From NCBI GenBank assembly GCA_944385095.1, contig CALWVS010000020.1:1-38431 (forward strand): a stretch of DNA of 38,431 bases. Direction: 5' to 3'. Source of the stretch: an uncultured Oscillospiraceae bacterium. Its GTDB lineage: Bacteria > Bacillota > Clostridia > Oscillospirales > Oscillospiraceae. This document shows positions 26,401 to 34,900 of this stretch, in pieces. Position numbers and translations under genes: made by a program. Positions within the stretch are counted from its first letter, which is position 1, and every line of letters begins with the position of its first letter. A model generated the notes under the pieces. That model saw only the letters and a program-made list of their open reading frames with translations, was not told the DNA's origin and ran no database searches.

Positions 26401-26855
26401 ATGAGACCATCTAAAAAGTCAAAGTCTGTCTTCGGTGTGTTCTTGTAGTATTGTGCCAGAATGGTACATGCCATTTGGTAATCATCCGATGGATCAATAA
26501 ACTGATTGGCTTTGACCTGCCCTCTGCGCAGTAAAATATTGGCTTGGACCACATGTTTTACTTTGGAAAAGAGAGCATTCCAATGGTTCATTTCCTCCAT
26601 ATGATTCGCATTTGACTCATCAGGAACCTGTGTGGTATCTGTTTCCAAAGCATACAGTAATTCATTCAGCTTTGTAGTGATTTCTTGACTGGTTGTAAAG
26701 CGTTGATCATAGAGCTGGTTGGTTTTACGGTAGGTTTTCATGAAAAGAAGCAATAAATCAGATCTGGAATTTTGGTTTGAAATGCTGTCAATCCATTGTA
26801 TGATGGGTAATTCCAGAAACATTTTATCTGGGTGTACCAAATCTTTCAAGCTCAT
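23439..26855 (-). CDS. Large helical-repeat (TPR-like) protein with C-terminal DUF2971-like domain
   Basis: This 1138-residue cytosolic protein has no TM segments. Residues 1 to about 830 form helix pairs with TPR-like spacing, clearest in NPNDCDLLFQKGIFLQKTGK, LKESSELFQKLYLLFP and DYRGANECYEDILSLYHNQ. Residues 837-1125 match the pattern of DUF2971: HYRSLARLK at the start, IYISSLSLQKDEIPMWVAYAENG then GCALTY in the middle, and LFKDQEYSYEQEIRMI with ERVLLGPKIDP near the end. The start at 26855 (MSLKDLV) has AGGAGG eight bases upstream; the longer frame lacks one. The gene is visibly AT-richer than its neighbours and sits beside a pgm relic, suggesting acquisition. DUF2971 has no settled function. 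A sensor (repeats) plus effector (C-terminus) is a hypothesis. Confidence 0.65.
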   Translation of the reverse strand: MSLKDLVHPDKMFLELPIIQWIDSISNQNSRSDLLLLFMKTYRKTNQLYDQRFTTSQEITTKLNELLYALETDTTQVPDESNANHMEEMNHWNALFSKVKHVVQANILLRRGQVKANQFIDPSDDYQMACTILAQYYKNTPKTDFDFLDGLIQLNLGKYFRNMGMYSHRSDCFLRALDEFENLLQLLAVLIKQQNAQPWHIYLWLEASMNLIRTELYLNKTKDAKIHLWMVYLAIHNTFASHHEEHPLSDFFAREEIIPQGLSVSIEDFVCQQDIIYINLFQTQMKKVYSSHVCNHLCNYIGYDAMLGSYLIQILVRLGIAYRKTRDYAFARILFGFLLSNDSSGNVDALNNYAVCLRKYGFVMQKVGKTETSFLETVGLKNGEWNNRTMVRRLYDALLHCLLNGKNKLEDIKAQFIHTKMEQGIQQPNFRNRFATIEYIHSFLGRENREPLRYGQLDQLFNQLLEQNPNDCDLLFQKGIFLQKTGKLKESSELFQKLYLLFPQMTPGSIARKAYYHIGCNLLAEKKFYKARTYFLNIRKNLHQNTTTDNRSPLDAPLHLSDLPDCDLLAEIDNAWCLMNIGDYRGANECYEDILSLYHNQMERMGQYNEMRVRNNHTECLLQLLSSQLKQKKTEAELIDLNLFSQLEEIDSVLCKSEKKEPHNHTVTCYRGYYHILYGILYPSKQIQAFQKAMESFETSILYWNENIYAHSGWVNAAYHLFQHYTVEEKKDFFKNKIELKLRYGSGPYSIHACAKLAKMLDTLAEDEKNILYGYMSYIQIGKTEAGFTLFQELQRNTVFESLEPVARGKLLSALFQLYSCILEIKDHCRYYPNTVDELPVHYRSLARLKTYLKDDSDGCGKLSLWNIAYMNDYYEGKCFLDLLCGKCDKQYQGVADWISQCFFHSNVPENHSIELPVGNDHIYISSLSLQKDEIPMWVAYAENGSGCALTYSEDFLDARKGTDTLTDVSSYSDQDYPLYRVLYVNTQNHPYTKSDENRNMEINTAILEFITTKLTQLCDLLYKLQQSIKSSAFIQDSIRSILDSFVACCINEIRFLFKDQEYSYEQEIRMIHYSNEHLIDTEHSPIPRLYIEIPREVQIERVLLGPKIDPYDERELVTWLGNTGKVKHILRSKRHYH

Positions 26856-26974
26856 ACTAGCAACCTCCTGTATGATAGCAATCTGTATATAGTACCACAG
26901 CAGAGTTCCTGCACTCATTGTATATTGGAATTATTTTCAAGTCAATGGAAAAACTGGTTCCATGAGGAGATTTA

Positions 26975-26983
26975 TGGTACAAT
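26975..26983 (+). promoter_or_regulatory. Extended -10 promoter of the 194-residue protein gene
   Basis: TGGTACAAT is an extended -10; the -35 at 17 bp (TGGTTC) is poor. The same TGGTACAAT occurs before the antitoxin gene. Confidence 0.5.
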
Positions 26984-27044
26984 AATGACAATCAGGGCGG
27001 TTTTACCAGAGACAAAATCAGGAACAAAATGGGAGGTATTTATC

Positions 27045-27629
27045 ATGACAGAGCTGGAGAAAATCCAATACACAAAATCCTTTGTGGATCAGATGGCAAA
27101 TGGGGTGAATCCAATCACAGGCGAGCCAATCCCAGAGATGGATTTACTCAGACATGAACGGATTTCACGCTGCTTATTTTATGTATCAGATATTCTGCAA
27201 AAGGTCATTACAAATGGAGGTGTTGCACCAGCCATACAAAATCAGAAGAAAAATCATGCTACATCCAATAGACCCTCATTTACACTATCCTATGAAAAAC
27301 GGAAGAATATTCCACTGTCTAATGACCCTGTTTCCATTAGCCAGATTGTACGACAAATCAATGCCCAGATTGAGGACCCTAAAATGAGAAGATTGCAGCC
27401 ACAGCAAGTGACAGAATGGCTCATAAGTATAGGGATGCTGACTGTGGAGTATGACAAGGAGGGGACCCCCATTAAATATCCAACTGATAAAGGGAAGCAA
27501 ATGGGTATCACATCAGAGCATCGTTCTGCACGTGGGGAGACTTATCTTGTGGCAGTTTATAGTCGAGAGGCACAGCAGTTTATCATAGATAATCTGGATG
27601 CCATCACTGAGCTTGGAGAATTGGTGTAA
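27045..27629 (+). CDS. Conserved-looking protein of unknown function, candidate partner of the DUF2971 protein
   Basis: This 194-residue protein has an N-terminal segment with KSFVDQMANGVNPITGEPIP, then SRCLFYVSDILQKVI, a polar linker (about 65-95) and a C-terminal half with helix-rich ISQIVRQINAQIEDPKMRRL and LQPQQVTEWLISIGML. It ends with TPIKYPTDKGKQMGI and YLVAVYSREAQQFIIDNLDA. The helix arrangement followed by GTPIKYPTDKGKQ resembles winged-helix parts of phage antirepressors, but I do not recognise the family. The start at 27045 follows GGGAGG. It is divergent from the large DUF2971 gene, shares its low GC and a 189-bp regulatory gap, so the two may be one module (inference). Confidence 0.7.
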   Translation: MTELEKIQYTKSFVDQMANGVNPITGEPIPEMDLLRHERISRCLFYVSDILQKVITNGGVAPAIQNQKKNHATSNRPSFTLSYEKRKNIPLSNDPVSISQIVRQINAQIEDPKMRRLQPQQVTEWLISIGMLTVEYDKEGTPIKYPTDKGKQMGITSEHRSARGETYLVAVYSREAQQFIIDNLDAITELGELV

Positions 27630-27646
27630 TGAGTGGGGTGTAGGTT

Positions 27647-28942
27647 TCAATTTCTTACATACAAGTGCCGTTTCACAAACCACAACGTAAGCAGCAATGT
27701 GGCAACTTCTGCGGCAGGGAATGACAGCCAAATCCCATTGATGCCAAAGAGATGAGACAGCAGAAAGGCAAGGATGGCAATCGCCACCACACCTCGGGAC
27801 AGGGCAATGGCAGAGGATGCCACACTGTTTCCAATGGCACTGAAAAACCCTGCATGGATGATATTCACCTGAGCCACCAGAAAGCCCAGAAAATACAGGC
27901 TTAAACCGGGGACGGCGTAGGCTGCCAATGGTTCAGACTGTTCACTGTTGAACACAGAGACAAGAGTTTCAGGGAAAATCAATGTGATGATGACCAAGAA
28001 ACAGGCAATAACTGAACCAATCTGAATGGAATGGTGCAGAATTTCTTTTTCTCCCTGTGTGTTTCCCTGTCCATGGACTGCACTGGCTAAAGGCTGTAAA
28101 CCCAGAGAAATGCCGTTGAACAGGGCAGTTCCTACCAGTGCAAAATTTGCCACAATGCCATAGGCTGCCACGGCAAGATTGCCACCCAGTCCCAGCAGAA
28201 GGAAATTGAACACCATGGTGGTGATGCTGTTGGACAGTTCCCCGGCAAATGCCACAACGCCCAGTTTACAGCTTGAGAGCAGTTTGGACAGGGAAGGAAG
28301 CTGTCTGGTAAAAAGAATGGTATTCCGTTTGGATAGATAATGCACCATACAGATGGACATACTGACAATGGTAGAAAATCCTGTAGCCAGGGCAGCACCT
28401 GCCATCCCAAGCCCCAGAGGAAACATGAGAACATAGTCGAAGGCAATGTTGAACAGCCCACTGCATAAGGTAGCAGCCATTGCCACATTGGGGGCGTGGT
28501 CGTTGCGTACAAAGGCGGTCATGGTGTAGTTGAGCATAAAACAGGGGGCAAAACATAGAACAATGCGGGTATAGGTAAACCCCACTGACAGGATGGTTTC
28601 ATCTGCGCCCAGACAGGTCAGCACCCAGCCAGGGCAAAAGATACCGGCAAGCACAAAAGGAATACTGACCAGCATCGTGAACCAGATGGAGTTAGAAAAA
28701 TAGCTGTTTGCATCTGGATGCCCAATGGATGTTTGCAGGGCGTACCGTGTGGCAGAACCGACCCCAATCATGGAACCAATGGCATAGATGAGACCATAGA
28801 TAGGCAGCACCAAATTCAAAGCTGTGATGCCATTGGCACCTTCTGCCAGAGAAATAAAAAGGGTGTCTGCCAGTACATAACAGGATGTACCCATCATGGC
28901 AAGGATATTCGGGATGATGTAAGCCCTCAGTTGTTTTTTCAT
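27647..28942 (-). CDS. MATE-family multidrug efflux transporter
   Basis: This 431-residue integral membrane protein has about 12 transmembrane helices in two MatE repeats, each starting with the family pattern (GTSCYVLADTLFISLAEGANG and the later FALVGTALFNGISLGLQPL). MATE pumps export cationic drugs using Na+ or H+ gradients; here the substrate is unknown. The ATG overlaps the stop of a 28-codon leader ORF (ATGA) and has AAGGAG nine bases upstream. That site lies directly after an 8-T run of a long terminator hairpin, so expression appears attenuated. A leader of this kind is typical of genes induced by ribosome-targeting antibiotics. Confidence 0.92.
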   Translation of the reverse strand: MKKQLRAYIIPNILAMMGTSCYVLADTLFISLAEGANGITALNLVLPIYGLIYAIGSMIGVGSATRYALQTSIGHPDANSYFSNSIWFTMLVSIPFVLAGIFCPGWVLTCLGADETILSVGFTYTRIVLCFAPCFMLNYTMTAFVRNDHAPNVAMAATLCSGLFNIAFDYVLMFPLGLGMAGAALATGFSTIVSMSICMVHYLSKRNTILFTRQLPSLSKLLSSCKLGVVAFAGELSNSITTMVFNFLLLGLGGNLAVAAYGIVANFALVGTALFNGISLGLQPLASAVHGQGNTQGEKEILHHSIQIGSVIACFLVIITLIFPETLVSVFNSEQSEPLAAYAVPGLSLYFLGFLVAQVNIIHAGFFSAIGNSVASSAIALSRGVVAIAILAFLLSHLFGINGIWLSFPAAEVATLLLTLWFVKRHLYVRN

Positions 28943-29025
28943 GAAAGAACACTCCTTAAAAAAAACAGCATCTTTTTGTTACGACTTCTCAGACCTAATG
29001 CCGTAACAACAAGATGCTGTTTCAT
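28939..29025 (-). CDS. 28-codon leader peptide of the MATE gene
   Basis: The minus strand encodes MKQHLVVTALGLRSRNKKML followed by FFLRSVLS and a TGA that overlaps the pump's ATG. The left arm of the terminator stem covers codons 2-8, the right arm codons 15-20, and the T run codons 20-23. A ribosome paused early in this ORF would block the stem and allow read-through. Ribosome binding site is weak (GGGTAGAAAG), just before the ATG. Confidence 0.65.
   Translation of the reverse strand: MKQHLVVTALGLRSRNKKMLFFLRSVLS
28958..29022 (-). terminator. Attenuator hairpin in the MATE leader
   Basis: A 21-bp stem pairs 28963-28983 with 29002-29022 with one mismatch and an 18-nt loop. On the minus strand it is followed by eight T residues (28958-28965 on the plus strand as A). 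The pump's ribosome binding site begins right after the T run. Confidence 0.85.
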
Positions 29026-29043
29026 CTTTCTACCCGGTGGCAG

Positions 29044-29049
29044 ATTATA
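29044..29049 (-). promoter_or_regulatory. -10 element of the MATE leader transcript
   Basis: TATAAT on the minus strand, about 19 bp before the leader ATG, would start the RNA a few bases before the leader's ribosome binding site. No good -35 is visible. Confidence 0.5.
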
Positions 29050-29225
29050 TATTTGATTTGTACAGATAAGGGTCAGTATACCACAGTCTGTTTGTTCTGA
29101 CAAGATATCAGAGAGGGTAAAATACAAATAATAATGATTTTTGTTACTTAAGATAGAGAAGTAAAAATTCACAGAATCATTTCCATACAATCCTAATAAA
29201 TTATAAATTTGAGACAAAATGGGAG

Positions 29226-29254
29226 TTGACAAAATCATAGTAAACAAGTATCCT
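29226..29254 (+). promoter_or_regulatory. Promoter of the NADH oxidase gene
   Basis: TTGACA (29226-29231), 17-bp spacer, TATCCT (29249-29254). Confidence 0.65.
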
Positions 29255-29297
29255 GTACACGAGAAATCCCTAAACTTTTTAAGTGAGGTTTTGAAAT

Positions 29298-30629
29298 ATG
29301 AAAGTTGTTGTTGTGGGAGCAAACCATGCAGGCACCGCCGCCATCAATACCATTTTGAATGAGTATCCTGAAAATCAAGTGACTGTATTTGACCAGAATT
29401 CTAATATCAGTTTTCTGGGCTGTGGCATGGCACTGTGGATTGGAAAGCAAATCAGCAGTGCACAGGGGCTGTTCTATTCCTCCGCAGAGGCAATGGAGGA
29501 GAAGGGAGCCACGGTCCACATGAACACAGAAGTGACAGAAATTGACTATGAAAACCGTGTGGTACATGCAAAGGGGGCAGATGGGACAGAGTATGCAGAG
29601 CCATATGACAAGTTGATTCTTGCCACCGGTTCCAGACCCATCTGGCCAAACCTGCCCGGCATGGATTTGGAGAATGTACAGGCTGTGAAGCAGTTCCAGC
29701 ATGCACAGGAAGTCATTGACAAGCTGGAGGGTGACAAAATCCAGCAGGTGACAGTAGTGGGCGCAGGCTACATTGGGGTTGAGCTGGCAGAGGCATTTGT
29801 GCGCAACGGAAGAAAAACCCGTCTGGTGGACTGTGCAGATACCTGTCTGTCTGGCTACTATGACTCTGATTTCTGTCAGCGTATGGCAGACCATATGGCA
29901 GCCCACGGGGTTGAGATGTGCTTTGGTGAAAAGGTGCTGGAGTTACAGGGTGAAAATGGTGCAGTGAAAAAGGTTGTGACCTCCAAAGGCACCTATGATA
30001 CCGACATGGTGGTGTTTGCCATTGGCTTTGTACCCAATTCTGCACTGGGTGGGGAGCATTTGCAGCTGCAAAGAGGCGCCTATCTGGTAGACCGCACCCA
30101 GAAAACCAGCGACCCCAATGTGTATGCAGTGGGTGACTGTGCCACCATCTACAACAATGCCAAGGAGAGAACCGACTATATTGCGCTGGCAACCAATGCA
30201 GTGCGCTCCGGTATTCTGGCTGCCCACAATGCCTGTGGCACCGTTCTGGAAAGCCCAGGGGTACAGGGCTCCAATGGTATTTCCATCTGGGGTCTGAATA
30301 TGTTCAGCACTGGTTTGACCAAGCAGAAGGCAGAGGCAGAGGGCATGGAGGTACTGACCACCGAGTGCACAGACTGGCAGAAAGCAGCCTTTATGGAGCA
30401 TGGCAACACCAAAACAACCGTGCGCATTGTCTACCGCAAAGATACACGGGCGATTGTGGGTGCACAGTTGGTTTCTGACTATGATGTGTCTATGGGAATT
30501 CATCTGTTCTCCCTTGCCATCCAGCAGAAACTGACCATTGACCAGTTGAAGCTGTTGGATTTGTTCTTCCTGCCCCACTTCAATCAGCCCTATAACTACA
30601 TCACCATGGCAGCACTGAACGCAGAATAA
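29298..30629 (+). CDS. FAD-dependent NADH oxidase (Nox-type)
   Basis: This 443-residue flavoprotein most likely reduces O2 to water with NADH, protecting an anaerobe from oxygen and regenerating NAD+. FAD-binding VVVGANHAGTAA is at the N-terminus and the redox-active Cys42 lies in SFLGCGMAL. A second Rossmann motif VVGAGYIGVELAEAF binds NADH, and VYAVGDCATIYN closes the FAD site. The C-terminal dimerisation domain (about 325-443) is present. Length fits Nox; CoA-disulfide reductase or NADH peroxidase relatives share these motifs and cannot be fully excluded. GAGG precedes the start and a strong terminator follows. Confidence 0.92.
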   Translation: MKVVVVGANHAGTAAINTILNEYPENQVTVFDQNSNISFLGCGMALWIGKQISSAQGLFYSSAEAMEEKGATVHMNTEVTEIDYENRVVHAKGADGTEYAEPYDKLILATGSRPIWPNLPGMDLENVQAVKQFQHAQEVIDKLEGDKIQQVTVVGAGYIGVELAEAFVRNGRKTRLVDCADTCLSGYYDSDFCQRMADHMAAHGVEMCFGEKVLELQGENGAVKKVVTSKGTYDTDMVVFAIGFVPNSALGGEHLQLQRGAYLVDRTQKTSDPNVYAVGDCATIYNNAKERTDYIALATNAVRSGILAAHNACGTVLESPGVQGSNGISIWGLNMFSTGLTKQKAEAEGMEVLTTECTDWQKAAFMEHGNTKTTVRIVYRKDTRAIVGAQLVSDYDVSMGIHLFSLAIQQKLTIDQLKLLDLFFLPHFNQPYNYITMAALNAE

Positions 30630-30644
30630 AAGATACATCATTTG

Positions 30645-30680
30645 CAGGTCTCCCCGTATTTTGTGGGAGACCTGTGTTTT
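30645..30680 (+). terminator. Terminator of the NADH oxidase gene
   Basis: Perfect 10-bp stem CAGGTCTCCC/GGGAGACCTG followed by TGTTTTT. Confidence 0.85.
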
Positions 30681-30694
30681 TATGCCTTTCTATC

Positions 30695-30723
30695 TTTACT
30701 TTTTCAGTTCTATCAGGTATAAT
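30695..30723 (+). promoter_or_regulatory. Duplicated prfB promoter driving the truncated copy
   Basis: TTTACT, 17-bp spacer, TATAAT; identical to the promoter of the intact gene. Confidence 0.75.
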
Positions 30724-30776
30724 AGATTAGTTCAATCAAAATCAGTTTATTTTTTGATAAAGAGAGTGAGGAACCT

Positions 30777-31432
30777 ATGCTTCAATTCGACGAGTACAAG
30801 GTCAAGCTGAATAATCTGGCTCCCACACTGGAGAAACTGGGAGCGGCTTTGAATCTGGATGCAGCAGAGCAGGAACTGGACATGTTGCAGGCAGAGTCTG
30901 CTTCTGACGGATTTTGGAACAATCTGGACAAGGCACAGAAGGTACAGCAGAGAATCAAAGTATTACAGAGCAAAGTGGACAGCCAGAAAAAGCGTCAACA
31001 GCAGTGGGACGACTTGATGGCACTTTGCGAAATGGGCAACGAGTTTGAGGATGAGAGCCTGATTCCTGAACTGGAGGAGGGCTTTGCAGAGCTGGAAAAG
31101 AACATGGAGGAAGCACGGCTTCAAACCCTTCTGACGGGAGAGTATGACAGCTCCAACGTGATTCTCACCATCCATCCCGGTGCAGGTGGCACCGAAGCCC
31201 AGGACTGGGCACAGATGCTCTACCGTATGTACACCAGATGGGCAGAGCGGCACGGCTTCACCTATCAGATTATGGACTATCAGGACGGGGACGAGGCCGG
31301 TATCAAGTCCGCTACCATTATGATTGAAGGGGAAAACGCCTATGGTTATCTGCGAGGAGAACATGGCGTTCACCGTCTGGTTCGTGTATCCCCCTTTGAT
31401 GCCAATGCACGCCGTCAAACTTCCTTCTCCTC
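30777..31432 (+). pseudogene. Truncated copy of prfB (release factor 2, N-terminal 218 residues)
   Basis: The copy keeps the promoter, GTGAGGAACCT ribosome binding region, start codon and RF2 residues 1-218. These include domain 1 and the SPF stop-codon recognition tripeptide (205-207), but not the catalytic GGQ loop (250-252 in the intact copy). After 31432 it fuses to a HAD remnant; the RF2 frame continues out of register for 48 codons to a stop at 31577. If translated, the product would be an RF2 fragment that could recognise stop codons but not release peptides. Family knowledge says GGQ is essential; expression is unknown. Confidence 0.85.
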
Positions 31433-31638
31433 ATCTGGGGATTCCCATGGCAGAGATTGCCGCCTTTGGAGATGGCACCAACGACCTGACCATGGTGCAG
31501 TTTGCCGGAATTGGGGTGGCAATGGACAATGGAGCGGAAGAACTGAAGCAGGTGGCAGACCAGGTTGCACCCAGTAACGTGGAACACGGTGTGGCGCAGG
31601 TGCTGAAAAACTGGTTCGGAACCACGGAAGAATTGTGA
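31433..31638 (+). pseudogene. C-terminal remnant of a Cof-type HAD hydrolase
   Basis: In another frame than RF2 the sequence reads HLGIPMAEIAAFGDGTNDLTM, then AGIGVAMDNGAEELKQVAD, a V-x-SN segment and a stop. GDGxND is motif IV of HAD phosphatases of the Cof/YidA group, and AGIGVAM is their next conserved part. The three earlier catalytic motifs are missing, so only the last 65-70 residues remain. It marks the far edge of the prfB duplication. Confidence 0.8.
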
Positions 31639-31666
31639 AAACCGGCAAAAATTTTCCTCCGTCTAC

Positions 31667-31695
31667 TTGAAATGAATTCCTGTCTGTGCTATAAT
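31667..31695 (+). promoter_or_regulatory. Promoter of the SLH surface protein gene
   Basis: TTGAAA (31667-31672), 17-bp spacer and TATAAT (31690-31695) with extended TGC: one of the best SigA promoters in the window. Confidence 0.8.
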
Positions 31696-31709
31696 CTGGT
31701 ACAACATGA

Positions 31710-31789
31710 AAAAGCTGGCTTCCCTTTCTGTGTAGCTGGCTTTTCTCTTTCTCTGCCAGTGTGTGACCGGAGGGAGTGGTACACAGTGG
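31710..31789 (+). promoter_or_regulatory. Structured leader of the SLH gene
   Basis: Just after the start site an 11-bp stem with two wobbles (31710-31720 with 31734-31744) is followed by CTCTTTCTCT. A second hairpin pairs CCAGTGTGTGACC (31756-31768) with 31778-31789. The remaining G-rich leader to 31930 contains the direct repeat TGACCGGAGG (about 31764 and 31875). No known riboswitch consensus was recognised. Confidence 0.35.
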
Positions 31790-31936
31790 CGGAATCTGGT
31801 GCAGAAAAGTGACAGATGTGTTCCACAGGGCAGAAGGGGATGGGCACGCTGAGACCGGGGAACTCAGAGTGGGCTGACCGGAGGCAGAGGGACGCAGTTG
31901 TTTTCACTTTAAAAAGTAAGTAAGGGAGATATGAAC

Positions 31937-34900
31937 ATGCGAATGGGTAAACGAGTGTTAAGCCTGTTGGTGATGCTCTGTATGCTGGTGGGTTTGCTGC
32001 CCACGGCTGCACTGGCTGCCAGCAGCAGTACCAGCCCTGTGTTCACTGATGTACAGGAGTCGGACTGGTACTATGAAGCTGCCTATTATGCCTATGAACA
32101 TGGCATCATGAGTGGAACTGGTCAGAGCCAGTTTTCCCCCAATGCTGCCACCACAAGAGGCATGGTAGTCACCATTCTGTACAGCATGGAGGGGAAACCT
32201 GAAGTGTCTGAAAATCGCTTTTCCGATGTAAGACCGGATCAGTATTTTGCCAATGCGGTCAACTGGGCAAGCGAGCACGGCATTGTTTCCGGATATGGGC
32301 ACAGTCTGTTTGGTCCCAACGACCTGATTACCAGAGAACAGCTTGCTGTGATTCTCTACGGGTATGCCAAGTATAAGGGATATGATGTCTCAAAGACAAC
32401 CGATCTCTCCGCCTTCCAGGACGTGGGTTCTATCAGTGCCTATGCCGTGCAGGCGATGCAGTGGGCAGTTGCCAGCGGGCTGATTTCCGGTATGGGCGAT
32501 GGGATGCTCAGTCCCCAGGGCAGTGCCACCCGTGGTCAGGTCTGTGTCATTATGATGCAGTACAGTGAGAAGGTTGTGACTGCTCCAACAACAGAGGGCG
32601 AGAAAAAGCCAGACAGCAGTGATTCCAGTGGCAGCAGTTCCGGCGGTTCCTCCGGTGGCGGCGGTTCCTCCGGTGACAGCAGCACCACATACACAGTGAC
32701 TTTCCACACCAACTGCAGCTATGTCATTGAGGCACAGCAGGTGGAAGCCGGAAAAACAGCTGTCAGACCTGCCGACCCTGTGCGCTTTGGCTATCGCTTT
32801 GATGGCTGGTATCAGGACGAGGCACTCACCACAGTGTACGACTTTGCAACACCAGTCAGCCAGAGCCTGACGCTGTATGCAAAATGGACTGCACAGGAAC
32901 TGACTGGTGAGGACAGCATGCTCAATCCAGACCCCTCTGCAACAGGAGCGGTGTCCCGTCGGCAGTGGATTGAGACACTGGTGGACAAGCTGGAGCTCAC
33001 TGTGGATTCCAGCGACCTGAGTTCCAGCTTTGCAGATTTGGAGTACAATGTAAAAATTGAGGCAGCCGTACAGAACGGTGTCATCCTGAGCACTGGCGCA
33101 GAGGACACATTCTCCCCCAGTGCACCTGCCACCACTGCGTTTGCGGCTGTGACCACAGTGCGTGCGCTGGGCTACTCCTGCCAGACATTACAGGACTACA
33201 TCGTCATTGCAGAAGATATGGCACTGGTAGAGGGTGTGGGCAACACCATCAATCTGACCCTGCCGCAGTGCAGCCAGATTTTGAATGTGATTGATACCAT
33301 GCTCCAGTCCACCGAAATTGACCCCAACTTTGTGCCTGTCATGGATGTAGACGCAGTCATTCTGGAGCCATCCGTGACCTATGAGGTGTTGCCTCAGGCG
33401 GCAGCACTGACCCAGACGGCAGTGCAGACTGCCCAGATTCGGGTGGATGCAGCACCGGAGGCACTGGGACTGCAGGCGGGACAGACTGTGCTGCTTCCCG
33501 TCAGCGCAGCGTTCCCAGGCGGTCTTGCCCAGAAGATTGTGCAGGTCACAGGGGACGGTTCCGGCAAGACCCTGCTGACCACGCAGACTCCAACACTGAA
33601 TGAGTTTTTGGGTGAGTCCGGTCGTGTGGCAGCCCAGAAGGAGATTCCAACCGGACAGGGCAATTTCCAGGTGGCAGAGGAACTGGCACAGAACACCCCC
33701 GTTTTGTCCCGCTCCCGTGCCGCAGAGGGTGGAAATGACCTGAATATCTACGCTGTGGCACAGCAGGATGCCCTGGTGGTGGTTCTGGAAAGTGCCAATG
33801 AGAACGGATTTTTCCATGACAGCAGCCGGGCAGAGGTCAAGATTACTTACCCAACCATCCGTTTTATCGCAGATGTGAGCGCAGAGGGAACAGCGGTCAA
33901 GACCAATGCACTGTATCTGTCTGTGGGCAACCAGGTGGATATCACAGGCGGCTTCCGTGACAACGTGGCACTGGATGTGGAGCTGGGACGGATTTCCGTG
34001 CCGGTGGACAGCTGGTTCACGGTAGACCTGGTGGTGCGCCTGACGGTGGACAGCACAGGGGAAGTGACCCTGAATTATACCATGGAGCATATGACAGGGG
34101 TACAGCTTGTCAATGGTCATGTCAGAGGGGTGAGCAGCAGTGCAACAATGGCACTGAACAGCTTCCAGCCACTGGACTGCACCGTGCAGGCAGGTCCTGC
34201 CACTTCCGCTGTTCTGACGCTGGCAGGTGTGTTTGACCTGGCAGATTTCGGCACCGGAACCGGTCTTGGAATTTCCGGAGAAAAGACGGCACGGGAAAAC
34301 GGGGAGTTCTGTGTGGACAGCAGTGTCTATGCCTACCGCACGCTCTCTGCCTTCGAGTACGGCATTCTGGGCAGTCCAATGCGCTGGGATCTCTGGGATC
34401 AGGACAACAGTGTATTCAGCAGAGGGCTGCATTTTGAGTACAGAAACGGAACCTTCCAGCAGGAGCCTGTCTGTACCTACGGAGAAGGTTCCATCTATGG
34501 TACTGTCACCAACATTGCAGGGGATGCAGTGACTGGATTTGATGTGTATTGCACCACAGAAGATACCGCACAGCCAGTGGAAATTGACGTAACTCTGGGG
34601 GACGCAGGTCGCTTTACCATCAGCAATATGGCAGCAGGAACCTACCTCTTCCACTTTACAGCCCCGGGATACCAGCTTGCCACCCAAAAGATAGAGGTGT
34701 TGGCTAATCGTACCACCAATGTGGGAACCATTTACCTCATCACTGACAACGATGAAATGGGTACTGGCAGTGGCTATCTGAATGATGCCCTGACAGGGGG
34801 CGCAGTGGCAGATGCCACCATTGAACTGTATGCCGGATATGAAGCGGCAGGAGATCCAATCTATACTATTACTTCAGACACACAGGGTCGGTATTCCTTC

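Larger units (their letters stand above)
30693..31432 (+). repeat. Direct repeat, copy 1 (prfB promoter and 5' half)
   Basis: This 740-bp stretch repeats 35804-36544 in the same orientation. The two match from TCTTTACTTTTTCAG to TTCCTTCTCCTC. They differ by one base insertion in the leader and ten single-base changes, all synonymous and all between 31181 and 31420. Confidence 0.95.

Noticed and set aside
31750-31930. Cyclic-di-GMP or cobalamin riboswitch before the SLH gene
   Set aside because: I could not match the conserved core bases or helices of either class; only two local hairpins are supported.
33188-34687. 499-residue minus-strand ORF
   Set aside because: Antisense shadow of the SLH gene with no ribosome binding site or domain.
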